The position numbers were made by a program, and so were the translations under genes. DNA of 64,000 bases from Lachnospiraceae bacterium UBA7160. GTDB lineage: Bacteria > Bacillota > Clostridia > Lachnospirales > Lachnospiraceae. Where the stretch lies: the NCBI GenBank assembly GCA_002491565.1, contig DKWE01000050.1:15318-79317 (forward strand), given 5' to 3'. This document shows, piece after piece, positions 1 to 6,951 of the stretch (position 1 is its first letter; every line of letters starts with the position of its first letter). Under the pieces are notes generated by a model. That model did no database searches. It saw only the letters and a program-made list of their open reading frames with translations, and was not told the origin of the DNA.

Positions 1-74
1 GCGTATTGAATGTTGGCGATATTGACAAAACAGATGGCTGCAAAAAGGCTGCGGCTCTGGCTGACGCAATTTAA
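1..74 (+). CDS. 3' end of a flavodoxin-family NAD(P)H oxidoreductase (partial)
   Basis: Only the last 23 codons are inside the window; the reading frame runs from base 3 to a TAA at 72-74. The tail has the same VGDI block followed 16 residues later by A-I as the tail of the next gene, so the two look like tandem paralogues of the FMN-dependent NADPH oxidoreductase family. It ends 11 bases before the next start, which implies co-transcription. The family assignment rests on this short match alone. Confidence 0.5.
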   Translation, partial: VLNVGDIDKTDGCKKAAALADAI

Positions 75-85
75 GGAGGAAAGGG

Positions 86-637
86 ATGGGTAAGAAAATT
101 GTTATTTTGAATGGAAGTCCCCGGAAGAAAGGGAATACCTCCGCTTTGGTTACAGAATTTACCAGAGGTGCAGAAGAGGCCGGGCATACGGTTACGGAGT
201 TTTTCCTTGACCGTATGGATATCCATGGCTGTAAAGGCTGCTTTGGCGGCCACAGCAGCAGGGAATGTCCCTGTGTCCAAAAGGATGATATGGTGCAGAT
301 CTATCCTGCAGTCAGAGAGTGTGATGTGATCGTGCTTGCATCGCCGCTGTATTACTGGAATATGAGCGGCCAGCTCCGGACGGCTGTTGACCGCCTGTTT
401 GCTTTGGAGGAAGAGGACGGCAATCTTTTAAGAGGGCATGACCGCTCCTCGGCACTTTTGATGGCGGCAGAGGGAAATGGCTTTGAGGATGTTTTGACTT
501 ATTATGACCACCTGATGGAACATCTGCGCTGGAAAAACCTCGGCCATGTCCTGGCTGGCGGGAACGGGGATGTCGGTGATATTGCAGGAAAACCGGAATT
601 GGAACAGGCGTATGAGCTTGGAAAAGCAATTCAATAA
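86..637 (+). CDS. Flavodoxin-family NAD(P)H-dependent FMN oxidoreductase
   Basis: 183 aa, the usual size for the FMN_red/WrbA-like flavodoxin fold. Near the N-terminus ILNGSPRKKGNTSAL is the phosphate-binding loop for FMN. Around residues 48-65 a CKGC pair followed by CPC and KDDM resembles the cysteine-bearing segment of iron-sulfur flavoprotein-like reductases. ASPLYYWNMSG around residue 90 is the second flavin-contact loop. Such soluble enzymes pass electrons from NAD(P)H through FMN to quinones, nitro compounds or other acceptors; the true substrate cannot be told from sequence. The start follows AAGGAGGAAAGG at good spacing. It lies between a likely paralogue and a membrane-flavodoxin fusion, suggesting a small redox operon. 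Confidence 0.85.
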   Translation: MGKKIVILNGSPRKKGNTSALVTEFTRGAEEAGHTVTEFFLDRMDIHGCKGCFGGHSSRECPCVQKDDMVQIYPAVRECDVIVLASPLYYWNMSGQLRTAVDRLFALEEEDGNLLRGHDRSSALLMAAEGNGFEDVLTYYDHLMEHLRWKNLGHVLAGGNGDVGDIAGKPELEQAYELGKAIQ

Positions 638-658
638 GCAGAGAAAGGATAGCCGTAC

Positions 659-1768
659 ATGGATAAATATGGTAGTACAGTCAAGATAAAAAAAGTTATT
701 GATATCGTATTGGGATCACTGTTTATCGTATTACTGGGGTATTCCTTTACAGGCAATCCTTTCCATGAGGCGGCTGGCGTTCTGTTTATTGTAATAATCA
801 TCGTCCACAATATTGTCAATATAAAGTGGTATAAGGCAATAAAAAGGGGCTCTTATAACAGAAAAAGAAAGGTTGTTACTGCTGTAAACCTCGCCCTGGA
901 GGCAGACCTGACCGCCATTCTGATGACTGGAATGATCAATTCCAGATCCTTATTCCATACAGGCATTCATATAGCGGGAATCGGGCGGGTACACGCTGTT
1001 CTGGCGTTGGTTGGATTTGCACTTATTGCTTTCCATCTGCTGATCCATATATTTGGCCATACTCAAAAGAAGTACAGGGTGCTTCCAGCTGCCCTGGCGA
1101 TAGGGCTCTCTGTTCTGGCCGTGTTTCTGGACGTATGGCTACTGCCTTATCTTAAGAGACATTTTCTGACGGTTGAGATTCATCAGGAAACGGTTATTTC
1201 AGGTGAAAGCGTAGACCTTGGCAGGAAAATTTTGACTGTATATTTTACAAGAACAGGCAATACGGATTTTGCTGATAATGTAGATGCGGTTTCCGGGGCA
1301 TCCCTGCTTCTCAATGAGAAAAAGGAATTCCTGGGGAACAGCCAGGTGCTCGGACAGATGATACAGGATGCCGCAGGTGGGGAGCTTGTTTCCATCAACA
1401 CAAAGGACCATTATCCTTCTTCTTATTCCGATACCGTATCGGCCGCCAAAAAAGAAATGAGCGGTCCCAAATTGCCGGAACTTGTAGATATGCCGGAAAA
1501 TATTGATGAGTATGATATGGTATTCCTCGTGTTCCCATTATGGTGGAATACGATACCAAAACCTGTAGAAGCGTTCCTGAACAGTTATGACTTCTCAGGA
1601 AAGTTTGTCATACCAGTCGTTACTCATGGCGGAGGCGGTGCAGGCAAAAGCATAGAGGATATCAAGGCTGTATGCGACGGGACAGTTGTGGAAAAGCCAT
1701 TAGAGATGTACTGTGACGATATACCATATTGCAGGGAGTATGTGACAGACTGGTTGGAAAAATTATAA
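659..1768 (+). CDS. DUF4405-like membrane domain fused to a flavodoxin
   Basis: 369 aa. The first ~180 residues form four or more hydrophobic segments with histidines inside them (VHNIVNIKW, GRVHAVLALVG, AFHLLIHIFGH), the layout of DUF4405 / cytochrome b561-like domains where paired histidines may bind haem. After a short linker, LTVYFTRTGNTDFADNV begins a flavodoxin fold of about 165 residues, with FLVFPLWWNTIPKPVEAFL as the second flavin loop. Inference: a membrane-bound electron carrier that couples a haem or quinone site to FMN on the cytoplasmic side. It starts 21 bases after the reductase gene with an AGAAAGGA site. The fusion of the two domains is the unusual point; each domain alone is common in Clostridia. 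Confidence 0.75.
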   Translation: MDKYGSTVKIKKVIDIVLGSLFIVLLGYSFTGNPFHEAAGVLFIVIIIVHNIVNIKWYKAIKRGSYNRKRKVVTAVNLALEADLTAILMTGMINSRSLFHTGIHIAGIGRVHAVLALVGFALIAFHLLIHIFGHTQKKYRVLPAALAIGLSVLAVFLDVWLLPYLKRHFLTVEIHQETVISGESVDLGRKILTVYFTRTGNTDFADNVDAVSGASLLLNEKKEFLGNSQVLGQMIQDAAGGELVSINTKDHYPSSYSDTVSAAKKEMSGPKLPELVDMPENIDEYDMVFLVFPLWWNTIPKPVEAFLNSYDFSGKFVIPVVTHGGGGAGKSIEDIKAVCDGTVVEKPLEMYCDDIPYCREYVTDWLEKL

Positions 1769-1773
1769 AAAGG

Positions 1774-1812
1774 CCCCGCCTGTATTGTGATTTTGATACG
1801 GGCGGGTATTAT
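1774..1812 (+). terminator. Likely terminator after the flavodoxin genes
   Basis: CCCGCCTGTAT and ATACGGGCGGG pair with one mismatch around a short AT-rich loop, only a few bases after the TAA at 1768. The following TATTATTATG is only moderately U-rich. Confidence 0.6.
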
Positions 1813-1880
1813 TATGCTTTGCCGACTTTCTAAAAAAACTCTGTCATTTCTTCCGGCGTTTTATGCTGCTATATAATTGA

Positions 1881-2084
1881 TACGATGGCAAGCATCAGTT
1901 TGTGATCCTGGCGACACAGGCAAATGCGCCGATGGCACCAGTGCATGCCCGGATGTCGTTTATTTTGGAAAAGAACGAAATGGAACAATAGTTATCGGAT
2001 TCCGGATGCGCAGAGACATTGCTGAAAAAGGACCCCGCGGATCTTGCGCGCAGTACAGAATATGAGCAGAGGAGCCTGTTCTGA
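1881..2084 (+). pseudogene. C-terminal remnant of an SRAP (YedK/HMCES-like) gene
   Basis: Read in one frame, the segment gives a YDGKHQFVILATQAN-type start, then PVHARMSFILEKNE and, after an in-frame TAG, a tail ending KKDPADLARSTEYEQRSLF before TGA. These follow the C-terminal half of the SOS response-associated peptidase family, in which TT-x-AN, P-x-H-x-RMP-x-IL and a final EYEQxSLF are typical. The TAG falls where the family normally has tryptophan (TGG to TAG). The upstream frame is closed by another stop at 1878-1880, and the N-terminal catalytic cysteine region is absent. SRAP proteins crosslink to abasic sites in single-stranded DNA; this copy cannot work. Identification is from memory of the family pattern. 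Confidence 0.6.
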
Positions 2085-2137
2085 ACTATTATGTTTTAAT
2101 ATGAAGTATCGTACCGGGAGAATGCTTTGTTCATGCG

Positions 2138-2166
2138 TTGACGCTTCCAGGTTTTACAGATATAAT
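2138..2166 (+). promoter_or_regulatory. Sigma-A promoter for the aromatic-acid-exporter-family gene
   Basis: TTGACG at 2138-2143 and a perfect TATAAT at 2161-2166, 17 bases apart. The predicted start near 2173 gives a leader of about 135 nt before the gene at 2309. No clear fold or operator is visible in that leader. Confidence 0.7.
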
Positions 2167-2308
2167 GAGATCAGAAAACAGGACGAATTGAGCTTGGTAT
2201 TTATTCAAGAGACGGGTATACTATTATTACATACAGCAATATGAGTGGCGGTTATAAGCTGCAGCAGACACAGTGTGAAAAAACAAAATGATCTGAGGTG
2301 AATATGAC

Positions 2309-3319
2309 ATGAAAAAGACAATCAAGTGGAAAAAATACTTGCTGCTTGCAGGCAAGATTGCCGCAGGCAGCAGCCTTGCCATCTATACAGCGGAGTGCCT
2401 TCACCTCCAGTTCTCCGCCTCCGCCGGGATCGTCACGCTGCTGACGCTGATTACTACCAGAAAGGGGACACTCCGCCTGTCGCTGTCGCGGCTTATCACC
2501 TTTGCGTTCACAGCTGTGCTGACCTGGGGGACTTTTCTGCAGATCCACAGCCAGTGGATCGCCTACGGGCTGTTTATTTTCCTTATTGTCCTTTTGTGTG
2601 AAGTTATGGACTGGCGCTCCACGCTATCCGTGAATGCAGTCATCGGCACACATTTCCTGACGGCCAACGATTATTCGATGGAATTTTTCCTCAACGAGTT
2701 CCTGCTGGTCGTGATTGGCATTCTGTTTGCCTCTGTTCTGAACCTTTTCCATAGTACCCGCGGTCAGAAGGAGCACTTCGCAAAGGAGATCCAGGAGGTG
2801 GAGAACCGGATGCAGGATATCCTGGGAGAACTTGCCCGCTACCTTTCGGATGACCCACAGGCAAGGCATGTGTGGGCCGATATCGTAGCTCTGGAGAATC
2901 GGCTGCAGGAGCTTCTTCCGGAAGCCTGTGAATATGAGGGAAACACTTTCAGCAGGGAGGCGGCCTACTTTTCCAGATATTTTGAGATGCGCTTAAGCCA
3001 GTGCCATATCCTGCACAACCTCCATTACGAAATACGCAAAATCCGGTCTATGCCAGTGCAGGCCAAAATTGTGATGCAGTACATCCTGTACATGAAAGCA
3101 TTCGTTACAGAGCTAAACGAGCCGACGCTCCAGCTCCGATATCTTGAGGATCTTTTTGAAAAAATGAAAAAGGAGCCCCTCCCTGTAACCCGGGAGGAGT
3201 TTGAGAGCCGCGCCCTGCTGTACCATATCCTGATGGATCTGGAGGAATTTCTGATTGAAAAGAAACGGTTTGTGACCTTCGGATGCTCCGGCGCGGAAGC
3301 AGGAAAATCAGGGAGCTGA
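2309..3319 (+). CDS. Aromatic acid exporter family (ArAE_1) membrane protein
   Basis: 336 aa. Residues ~1-150 hold four to six hydrophobic helices in the pattern of the ArAE_1 family (PF06081, formerly DUF939), with the characteristic N-terminal run around AGSSLAIYTAE and ASAGIVTLLTL. From ~155 the protein is soluble and helical (KEIQEVENRMQDILGELARYL and onward), matching the ArAE_1 C-terminal domain. Distant relatives (AaeB, FusC) export aromatic carboxylates or fusaric acid; the function of the Gram-positive branch is not settled. It has a GAGGTGA ribosome site and its own promoter, and stands alone, with a new promoter directly after it. Confidence 0.8.
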   Translation: MKKTIKWKKYLLLAGKIAAGSSLAIYTAECLHLQFSASAGIVTLLTLITTRKGTLRLSLSRLITFAFTAVLTWGTFLQIHSQWIAYGLFIFLIVLLCEVMDWRSTLSVNAVIGTHFLTANDYSMEFFLNEFLLVVIGILFASVLNLFHSTRGQKEHFAKEIQEVENRMQDILGELARYLSDDPQARHVWADIVALENRLQELLPEACEYEGNTFSREAAYFSRYFEMRLSQCHILHNLHYEIRKIRSMPVQAKIVMQYILYMKAFVTELNEPTLQLRYLEDLFEKMKKEPLPVTREEFESRALLYHILMDLEEFLIEKKRFVTFGCSGAEAGKSGS

Positions 3320-3360
3320 CTGCCTGTTCAATGTGTAAAACCGCGGTATCCAAACAAGGA

Positions 3361-3390
3361 TTGACAAGTTTTTTTTCGCAGGGTTATAAT
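3361..3390 (+). promoter_or_regulatory. Sigma-A promoter upstream of the small ORF / MATE leader
   Basis: Consensus TTGACA at 3361-3366 and TATAAT at 3385-3390 with an 18-base spacer. A transcript from near 3397 would run through the 98-codon ORF and the folded leader at 3720-3815 into the MATE gene. Confidence 0.7.
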
Positions 3391-3429
3391 ATCGATGCGT
3401 ATATACTTCAAACGTGAGGGGAACGAAAG

Positions 3430-3726
3430 ATGAAACAGGCAGTAGAAGCGTACATATGGTGCGCGGTTATTTGGTTGAAGACAGTAGTTTTTTGGTTCTG
3501 CGCCGTTCCTGACCGGAATGCTAAGGCGGCACAGGCAGAGACACGGACCATCTGGATTCCCTGCGGAATCAGTGCTCTGCTTCGCCTGGATGAAAACGGC
3601 AAACCTGCAGGCTATTGTGCAGACGGTCTCAAGGAACTGACGTTGCTCAGCAGCCCTGCGCGCCTGTCTTTCAGCAAGTATGGTACTTGTATACAGATAC
3701 CCGGTGTAAATGCCTTCCGGGCCTGA
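3430..3726 (+). CDS. Small hypothetical protein, possibly a truncated sensor N-terminus
   Basis: 98 codons after a GTGAGGGGA ribosome-like site. I do not recognise the protein with confidence. The middle part, IPCGISALLRLDENGKPAGYC, has the feel of the first strands of a periplasmic substrate-binding (SBP_bac_3) domain as found at the N-terminus of sensor kinases and GGDEF proteins, but the rest of such a domain is missing and the C-terminus looks random. Its stop codon lies inside the left arm of the folded element at 3720-3815. It may be a vestige, or merely an open stretch in a long leader. Confidence 0.3.
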   Translation: MKQAVEAYIWCAVIWLKTVVFWFCAVPDRNAKAAQAETRTIWIPCGISALLRLDENGKPAGYCADGLKELTLLSSPARLSFSKYGTCIQIPGVNAFRA

Positions 3727-3815
3727 AAAGGTGGGCCGGGCATATGCTCCTTTTGGGGTTTCTCCAAGGCGGAAGGCGGTAACGGGTTCTCACCTTTTAG
3801 GCCTCTTTGTTCTTT
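3720..3815 (+). promoter_or_regulatory. Structured leader of the MATE gene, candidate guanidine-IV (mepA) riboswitch
   Basis: GGCCTGAAAAGGTG (3720-3733) pairs with CACCTTTTAGGCC (3791-3803) with one bulged base. The 3' arm runs straight into TCTTTGTTCTTT, so the stem can act as an intrinsic terminator. The enclosed ~57 nt hold motif-like pieces (CCGGGCATATGCTCC, GGCGGTAACGGGTTC). The MATE gene starts 48 bases later. Known biology: the mepA motif, or guanidine-IV riboswitch, controls MepA-type MATE transporters in Clostridia by switching a terminator. The class call rests on context and layout, not on an alignment to the consensus; the structured-leader call is firmer. Confidence 0.55.
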
Positions 3816-3851
3816 AGGTTTCCTGAATAAAAGAGAAAAGAGGCATTACAA

Positions 3852-5216
3852 ATGAATAAAACAACGGATATGACACAGGGGAACCCTTTTCCCCTGTTGG
3901 TAAAGTTTGCGGCCCCGCTGATGCTTGGCAGCCTGTGCCAGATGCTGTATACGACTGCTGACAGTGCCGTGGTTGGCAGGCTCGTGGGGGTGGATGCCTT
4001 TGCTGCAGTGGGGGCAGCAGGTTTTTTCAGCCAGATGGCCTATGAGATTGTCTTCGGGCTGGTAAAGGGATTTGGGGTGTTGTTCGCCCAATTGTTCGGT
4101 AAAAAGGATTTTAGGGGCCTTCGGAAAGCCGTGGCGATGGGTGCAATTCTCTCGGCGGGAGCGAGCGCCATAGTTTCCATTGCCGGGCTGCTGTTCGCAG
4201 GGCCGGTACTGACGCTCATGGCCACGCCGGCTGATATTCTTCCGGATACGCTGCTATATGTGTGCTGGGTGTTCGGGGGCGTGTTTATCACGATGGCAAA
4301 CCGGTTTAGTTCTACGCTGCTGTTGGCTCAAGGGAACAGCAGGGCGCCGGTTGCGGCCAATGTGGGCTCCTGCGTGCTTAATATTTTGCTGGACCTGCTC
4401 TTTGTCGGAGTGTTTCACTGGGGCGTGGCGGGAGTGGCTGCGGCCACCGTGGTGGCGCAACTTGGCTCCTTCGCTTTTTGCCTTGTAAAACTGTGTGGGC
4501 TGTCTCATATGCGGCTCTCGCTAAGAGATTTCAGCCTGGCTCCCGTTTTGCTGAGGGAACTGCTCCACATGGGTGGAACGATCGCTTTCCGTGATGGGGT
4601 GATCGCGGTAGGAGGACTGTTTGTGCAGAGAGCGATTAATGGCTACGGCACGCTGTTTGTGGCAGGGATGGCGGCATCGGAGAAGTACTTCGGATTGCTC
4701 TGCCTGATAAGTGATGGATTGGAGGGAGCCTTTGCCACCTACAGCGCCCAGAATTTTGGAGCCAGGCGCATGGATCGTTTGAAAGCAGGGCTGCGGTGCA
4801 GCGTCAGGCTGTCCCTGGCCGGGGCAGTGTGCGTGGCGGTAGTAGTGGTGCTCTTTGGCTGGAGCCTTATCGGCCTGTTGGTAGCCGGAGAACCCAGCCA
4901 CCTGCAGCAGCTCACTCAGACGGGCTATGAGTATCTGGTAACGCTGGCGCTTACCATCCCATTGATGTCTCTGACGTGCCTGTATCGCGCAGGATTGCAG
5001 GGAATGGGCAGTACTTTCGCGCCGACCTTGTCAGGGTTTGTCGAGCTGGGGCTCCGCATTCTCTCCGTGACCTTTCTGTCGGGTCTCTTTCGTCGTTGGG
5101 CGATTTATTTCGCCAGTCCGCTGGGCTGGCTGGGTGCAGCGGTACTGCTTGGCGTTTCTTACCATCACGTGTATCAAAAGCGGCAAGTTATGCTGACGCA
5201 GCGTCCTGTAAGATAA
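3852..5216 (+). CDS. MATE family multidrug efflux transporter
   Basis: 454 aa with about 12 hydrophobic segments, the standard MATE length. The opening (NPFPLLVKFAAPLMLGSLCQMLY, then TADSAVVGRLVG) is the conserved first helix of the DinF/MepA-like branch, and a related block recurs in the second half as expected for the internal duplication. The protein exports cationic drugs or metabolites in exchange for sodium or protons across the cytoplasmic membrane. A folded leader with terminator features precedes it, suggesting ligand-controlled expression. If that leader is a guanidine-IV element, guanidinium or a related cation would be the inducer. The ribosome site (AGAGGCA) is weak. Confidence 0.9.
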   Translation: MNKTTDMTQGNPFPLLVKFAAPLMLGSLCQMLYTTADSAVVGRLVGVDAFAAVGAAGFFSQMAYEIVFGLVKGFGVLFAQLFGKKDFRGLRKAVAMGAILSAGASAIVSIAGLLFAGPVLTLMATPADILPDTLLYVCWVFGGVFITMANRFSSTLLLAQGNSRAPVAANVGSCVLNILLDLLFVGVFHWGVAGVAAATVVAQLGSFAFCLVKLCGLSHMRLSLRDFSLAPVLLRELLHMGGTIAFRDGVIAVGGLFVQRAINGYGTLFVAGMAASEKYFGLLCLISDGLEGAFATYSAQNFGARRMDRLKAGLRCSVRLSLAGAVCVAVVVVLFGWSLIGLLVAGEPSHLQQLTQTGYEYLVTLALTIPLMSLTCLYRAGLQGMGSTFAPTLSGFVELGLRILSVTFLSGLFRRWAIYFASPLGWLGAAVLLGVSYHHVYQKRQVMLTQRPVR

Positions 5217-5308
5217 ACGAGCGGGGCGCGTGAATAGTAATCTAAAAGTCTCTGGAAATAACTAATGAAACGATATGTTATTAAAAGTGTGAAGGAGGAG
5301 GGCGGCAT

Positions 5309-6742
5309 ATGTTTCAAAATATCCAACAGGTTCGGACGTTTATAGAGGAGCAGGGAATCCAGTTTGTGGATTTTAAAATGATTGATCTGCGCGGGCGCTG
5401 GAGACATCTCTCGATTCCTGCGGCGCGATTTACAGAGGATACCCTCGAGAGCGGCATTGGGTTTGATGGCTCCAATTATGGCTATGCTATGGTAGAAAAC
5501 AGCGACATGGTTTTTATTCCGGATATCACCACAGCGGTGGTTGATCCCTTTGTTGAGGTGCCTACTTTATCGATGATTGGGGATGTGATGGTAATTGACC
5601 ATCCGGAGAACCGTCCGTTCAATCAATATCCCCGCAATGTGGCAAAGCGGGCAGTTGCTTACATGCAGGAGCTGGGCGTTGCGGATGAGATGATTATCGG
5701 ACCGGAATACGAATTCCATATTTTTAATGGCATGAGCTGCTGCGAAAAGGCGAATGAAATTGGGTACAAGCTCTACAGTCAGGAATCTTTATGGTCTGCA
5801 GGCGGTAATCCGGAGCAGAACCAGGGATTCCATACACGGCCCCATGAGGGATACCATGCAGACCAGCCCGGGGATGTGAGTTTCAATCTGCGCAATAAAA
5901 TGTGCCTTGAGATGGCGAAATGGGGCGTGGATGTGAAGTATCATCATCACGAGGTGGGCGGCTCCGGACAGATGGAAATTGAGGTCGAGTTAGGAGAGAT
6001 GACCCGTCTGGCAGATGCCACGATGGCTGCAAAATATGTGATCCGCAATACAGCGGCCGCGAACGGCATGACTGCCACCCTGATGCCCAAGCCGATTCTT
6101 GGCGAGGCGGGGAATGGAATGCACGTACACATGCTGTTGAGAAAGGATGGCAAGCCTGTGTTCTATGATGCAGATCGTTACGCGCAGCTGAGCCAGACAG
6201 CGATGTACTTTATTGGTGGTCTTCTGACCCATGTGCGCAGCCTGTGTGCCATAACGAATCCATCCACCAATTCCTACAAGCGCCTGATCCCGGGCTTCGA
6301 AGCACCTGTGACAATCGGCTATGCCATGGCGAACCGCAGCGCGGTCATCCGGATTCCGGCCTATGTAAAGTCTCCGGACAAAAAGCGTTTTGAGCTGCGC
6401 AACCCGGATGCCACCTGCAATCCTTACTATGCTTATGCAGCCATACTGATGGCTGGGCTGGACGGAATCCGGAATCAGATCGATCCTGCTGACCATAACT
6501 GGGGACCTTTTGACTGCAATCTCTTTGAGCTGTCTGAGAAAGAGAAGGCCAGCCTGGGGCATCTTCCGGCAAGTCTGGACGAGGCGCTCGATGCGCTGGA
6601 GCAGGATCATGAATATCTGACGGCGGGCGGTGTATTTCCGGAAAGCCTGCTCCAAAACTGGCTCCGGACTATCCGCGCTGATAGCAGCGAGATCAGTCGT
6701 ATTCCTCATCCTGCGGAGTTTGTACGGTATTATGATTTGTAA
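5309..6742 (+). CDS. glnA: Type I glutamine synthetase
   Basis: 477 aa; makes glutamine from glutamate, ammonia and ATP. Landmarks are GFDGSNYGY near residue 52, EYEFHIF near 132, the metal/ATP segment HHHEVGGSGQMEIE around 212, NPSTNSYKRLIPGFEAP around 320 and the NRSAVIRIP arginine loop around 345. In the stretch matching the adenylylation site of enterobacterial enzymes (NLYDL), this protein reads NLFEL, so the target tyrosine is absent, as expected in Firmicutes where feedback and GlnR-type control replace adenylylation. A strong GAAGGAGGAGGG site precedes the ATG. No GlnR-like operator was obvious in the 92 bases upstream. The gene stands alone. Confidence 0.95.
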   Translation: MFQNIQQVRTFIEEQGIQFVDFKMIDLRGRWRHLSIPAARFTEDTLESGIGFDGSNYGYAMVENSDMVFIPDITTAVVDPFVEVPTLSMIGDVMVIDHPENRPFNQYPRNVAKRAVAYMQELGVADEMIIGPEYEFHIFNGMSCCEKANEIGYKLYSQESLWSAGGNPEQNQGFHTRPHEGYHADQPGDVSFNLRNKMCLEMAKWGVDVKYHHHEVGGSGQMEIEVELGEMTRLADATMAAKYVIRNTAAANGMTATLMPKPILGEAGNGMHVHMLLRKDGKPVFYDADRYAQLSQTAMYFIGGLLTHVRSLCAITNPSTNSYKRLIPGFEAPVTIGYAMANRSAVIRIPAYVKSPDKKRFELRNPDATCNPYYAYAAILMAGLDGIRNQIDPADHNWGPFDCNLFELSEKEKASLGHLPASLDEALDALEQDHEYLTAGGVFPESLLQNWLRTIRADSSEISRIPHPAEFVRYYDL

Positions 6743-6756
6743 GGAATAGCAAGACT

Positions 6757-6784
6757 TTGGATTGATTGCAGCGAAGTGTATAAT
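6757..6784 (+). promoter_or_regulatory. Promoter-like sequence between convergent genes
   Basis: TTGGAT at 6757-6762 and perfect TATAAT at 6779-6784 with a 16-base spacer, starting 15 bases after the glnA stop. It points at the long hairpin that follows and at no protein gene. Confidence 0.5.
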
Positions 6785-6790
6785 CTTCAG

Positions 6791-6905
6791 AAGAAAACAA
6801 GAAGAGGATGCCACAAAATTGCAGAATGCTACAAGTTATGGGATATGGCCAATTGGTCAAGAACCTGAGCTTGTCCTTTCTCTGCATTTTGCGGCATCCT
6901 CTTGC
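6791..6905 (+). ncRNA. Candidate small structured RNA (rod-like hairpin)
   Basis: GAGGATGCC (6804-6812) pairs perfectly with GGCATCCTC (6893-6901). The stem continues inward as AAAAT/ATTTT and GCAGA/TCTGC with one bulge, then ACAAG/CTTGT, and ends in a small GGCC-AATT-GGTC hairpin, giving a 98-nt rod with internal loops. A promoter lies just upstream. It sits in the 209 bases between glnA and the convergent kinase gene and no convincing ORF crosses it. It could instead be a two-way terminator, but there is no U-run on either side. No known RNA family was recognised. Confidence 0.4.
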
Positions 6906-6951
6906 CAATATTTGGAGTTTTGCGAAACAGGCGATAACGTTGTGCAATCAG

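Noticed and set aside
5990..6814. 274-codon minus-strand open frame opposite glnA
   Set aside because: Shadow of the glutamine synthetase gene; translation is not protein-like.
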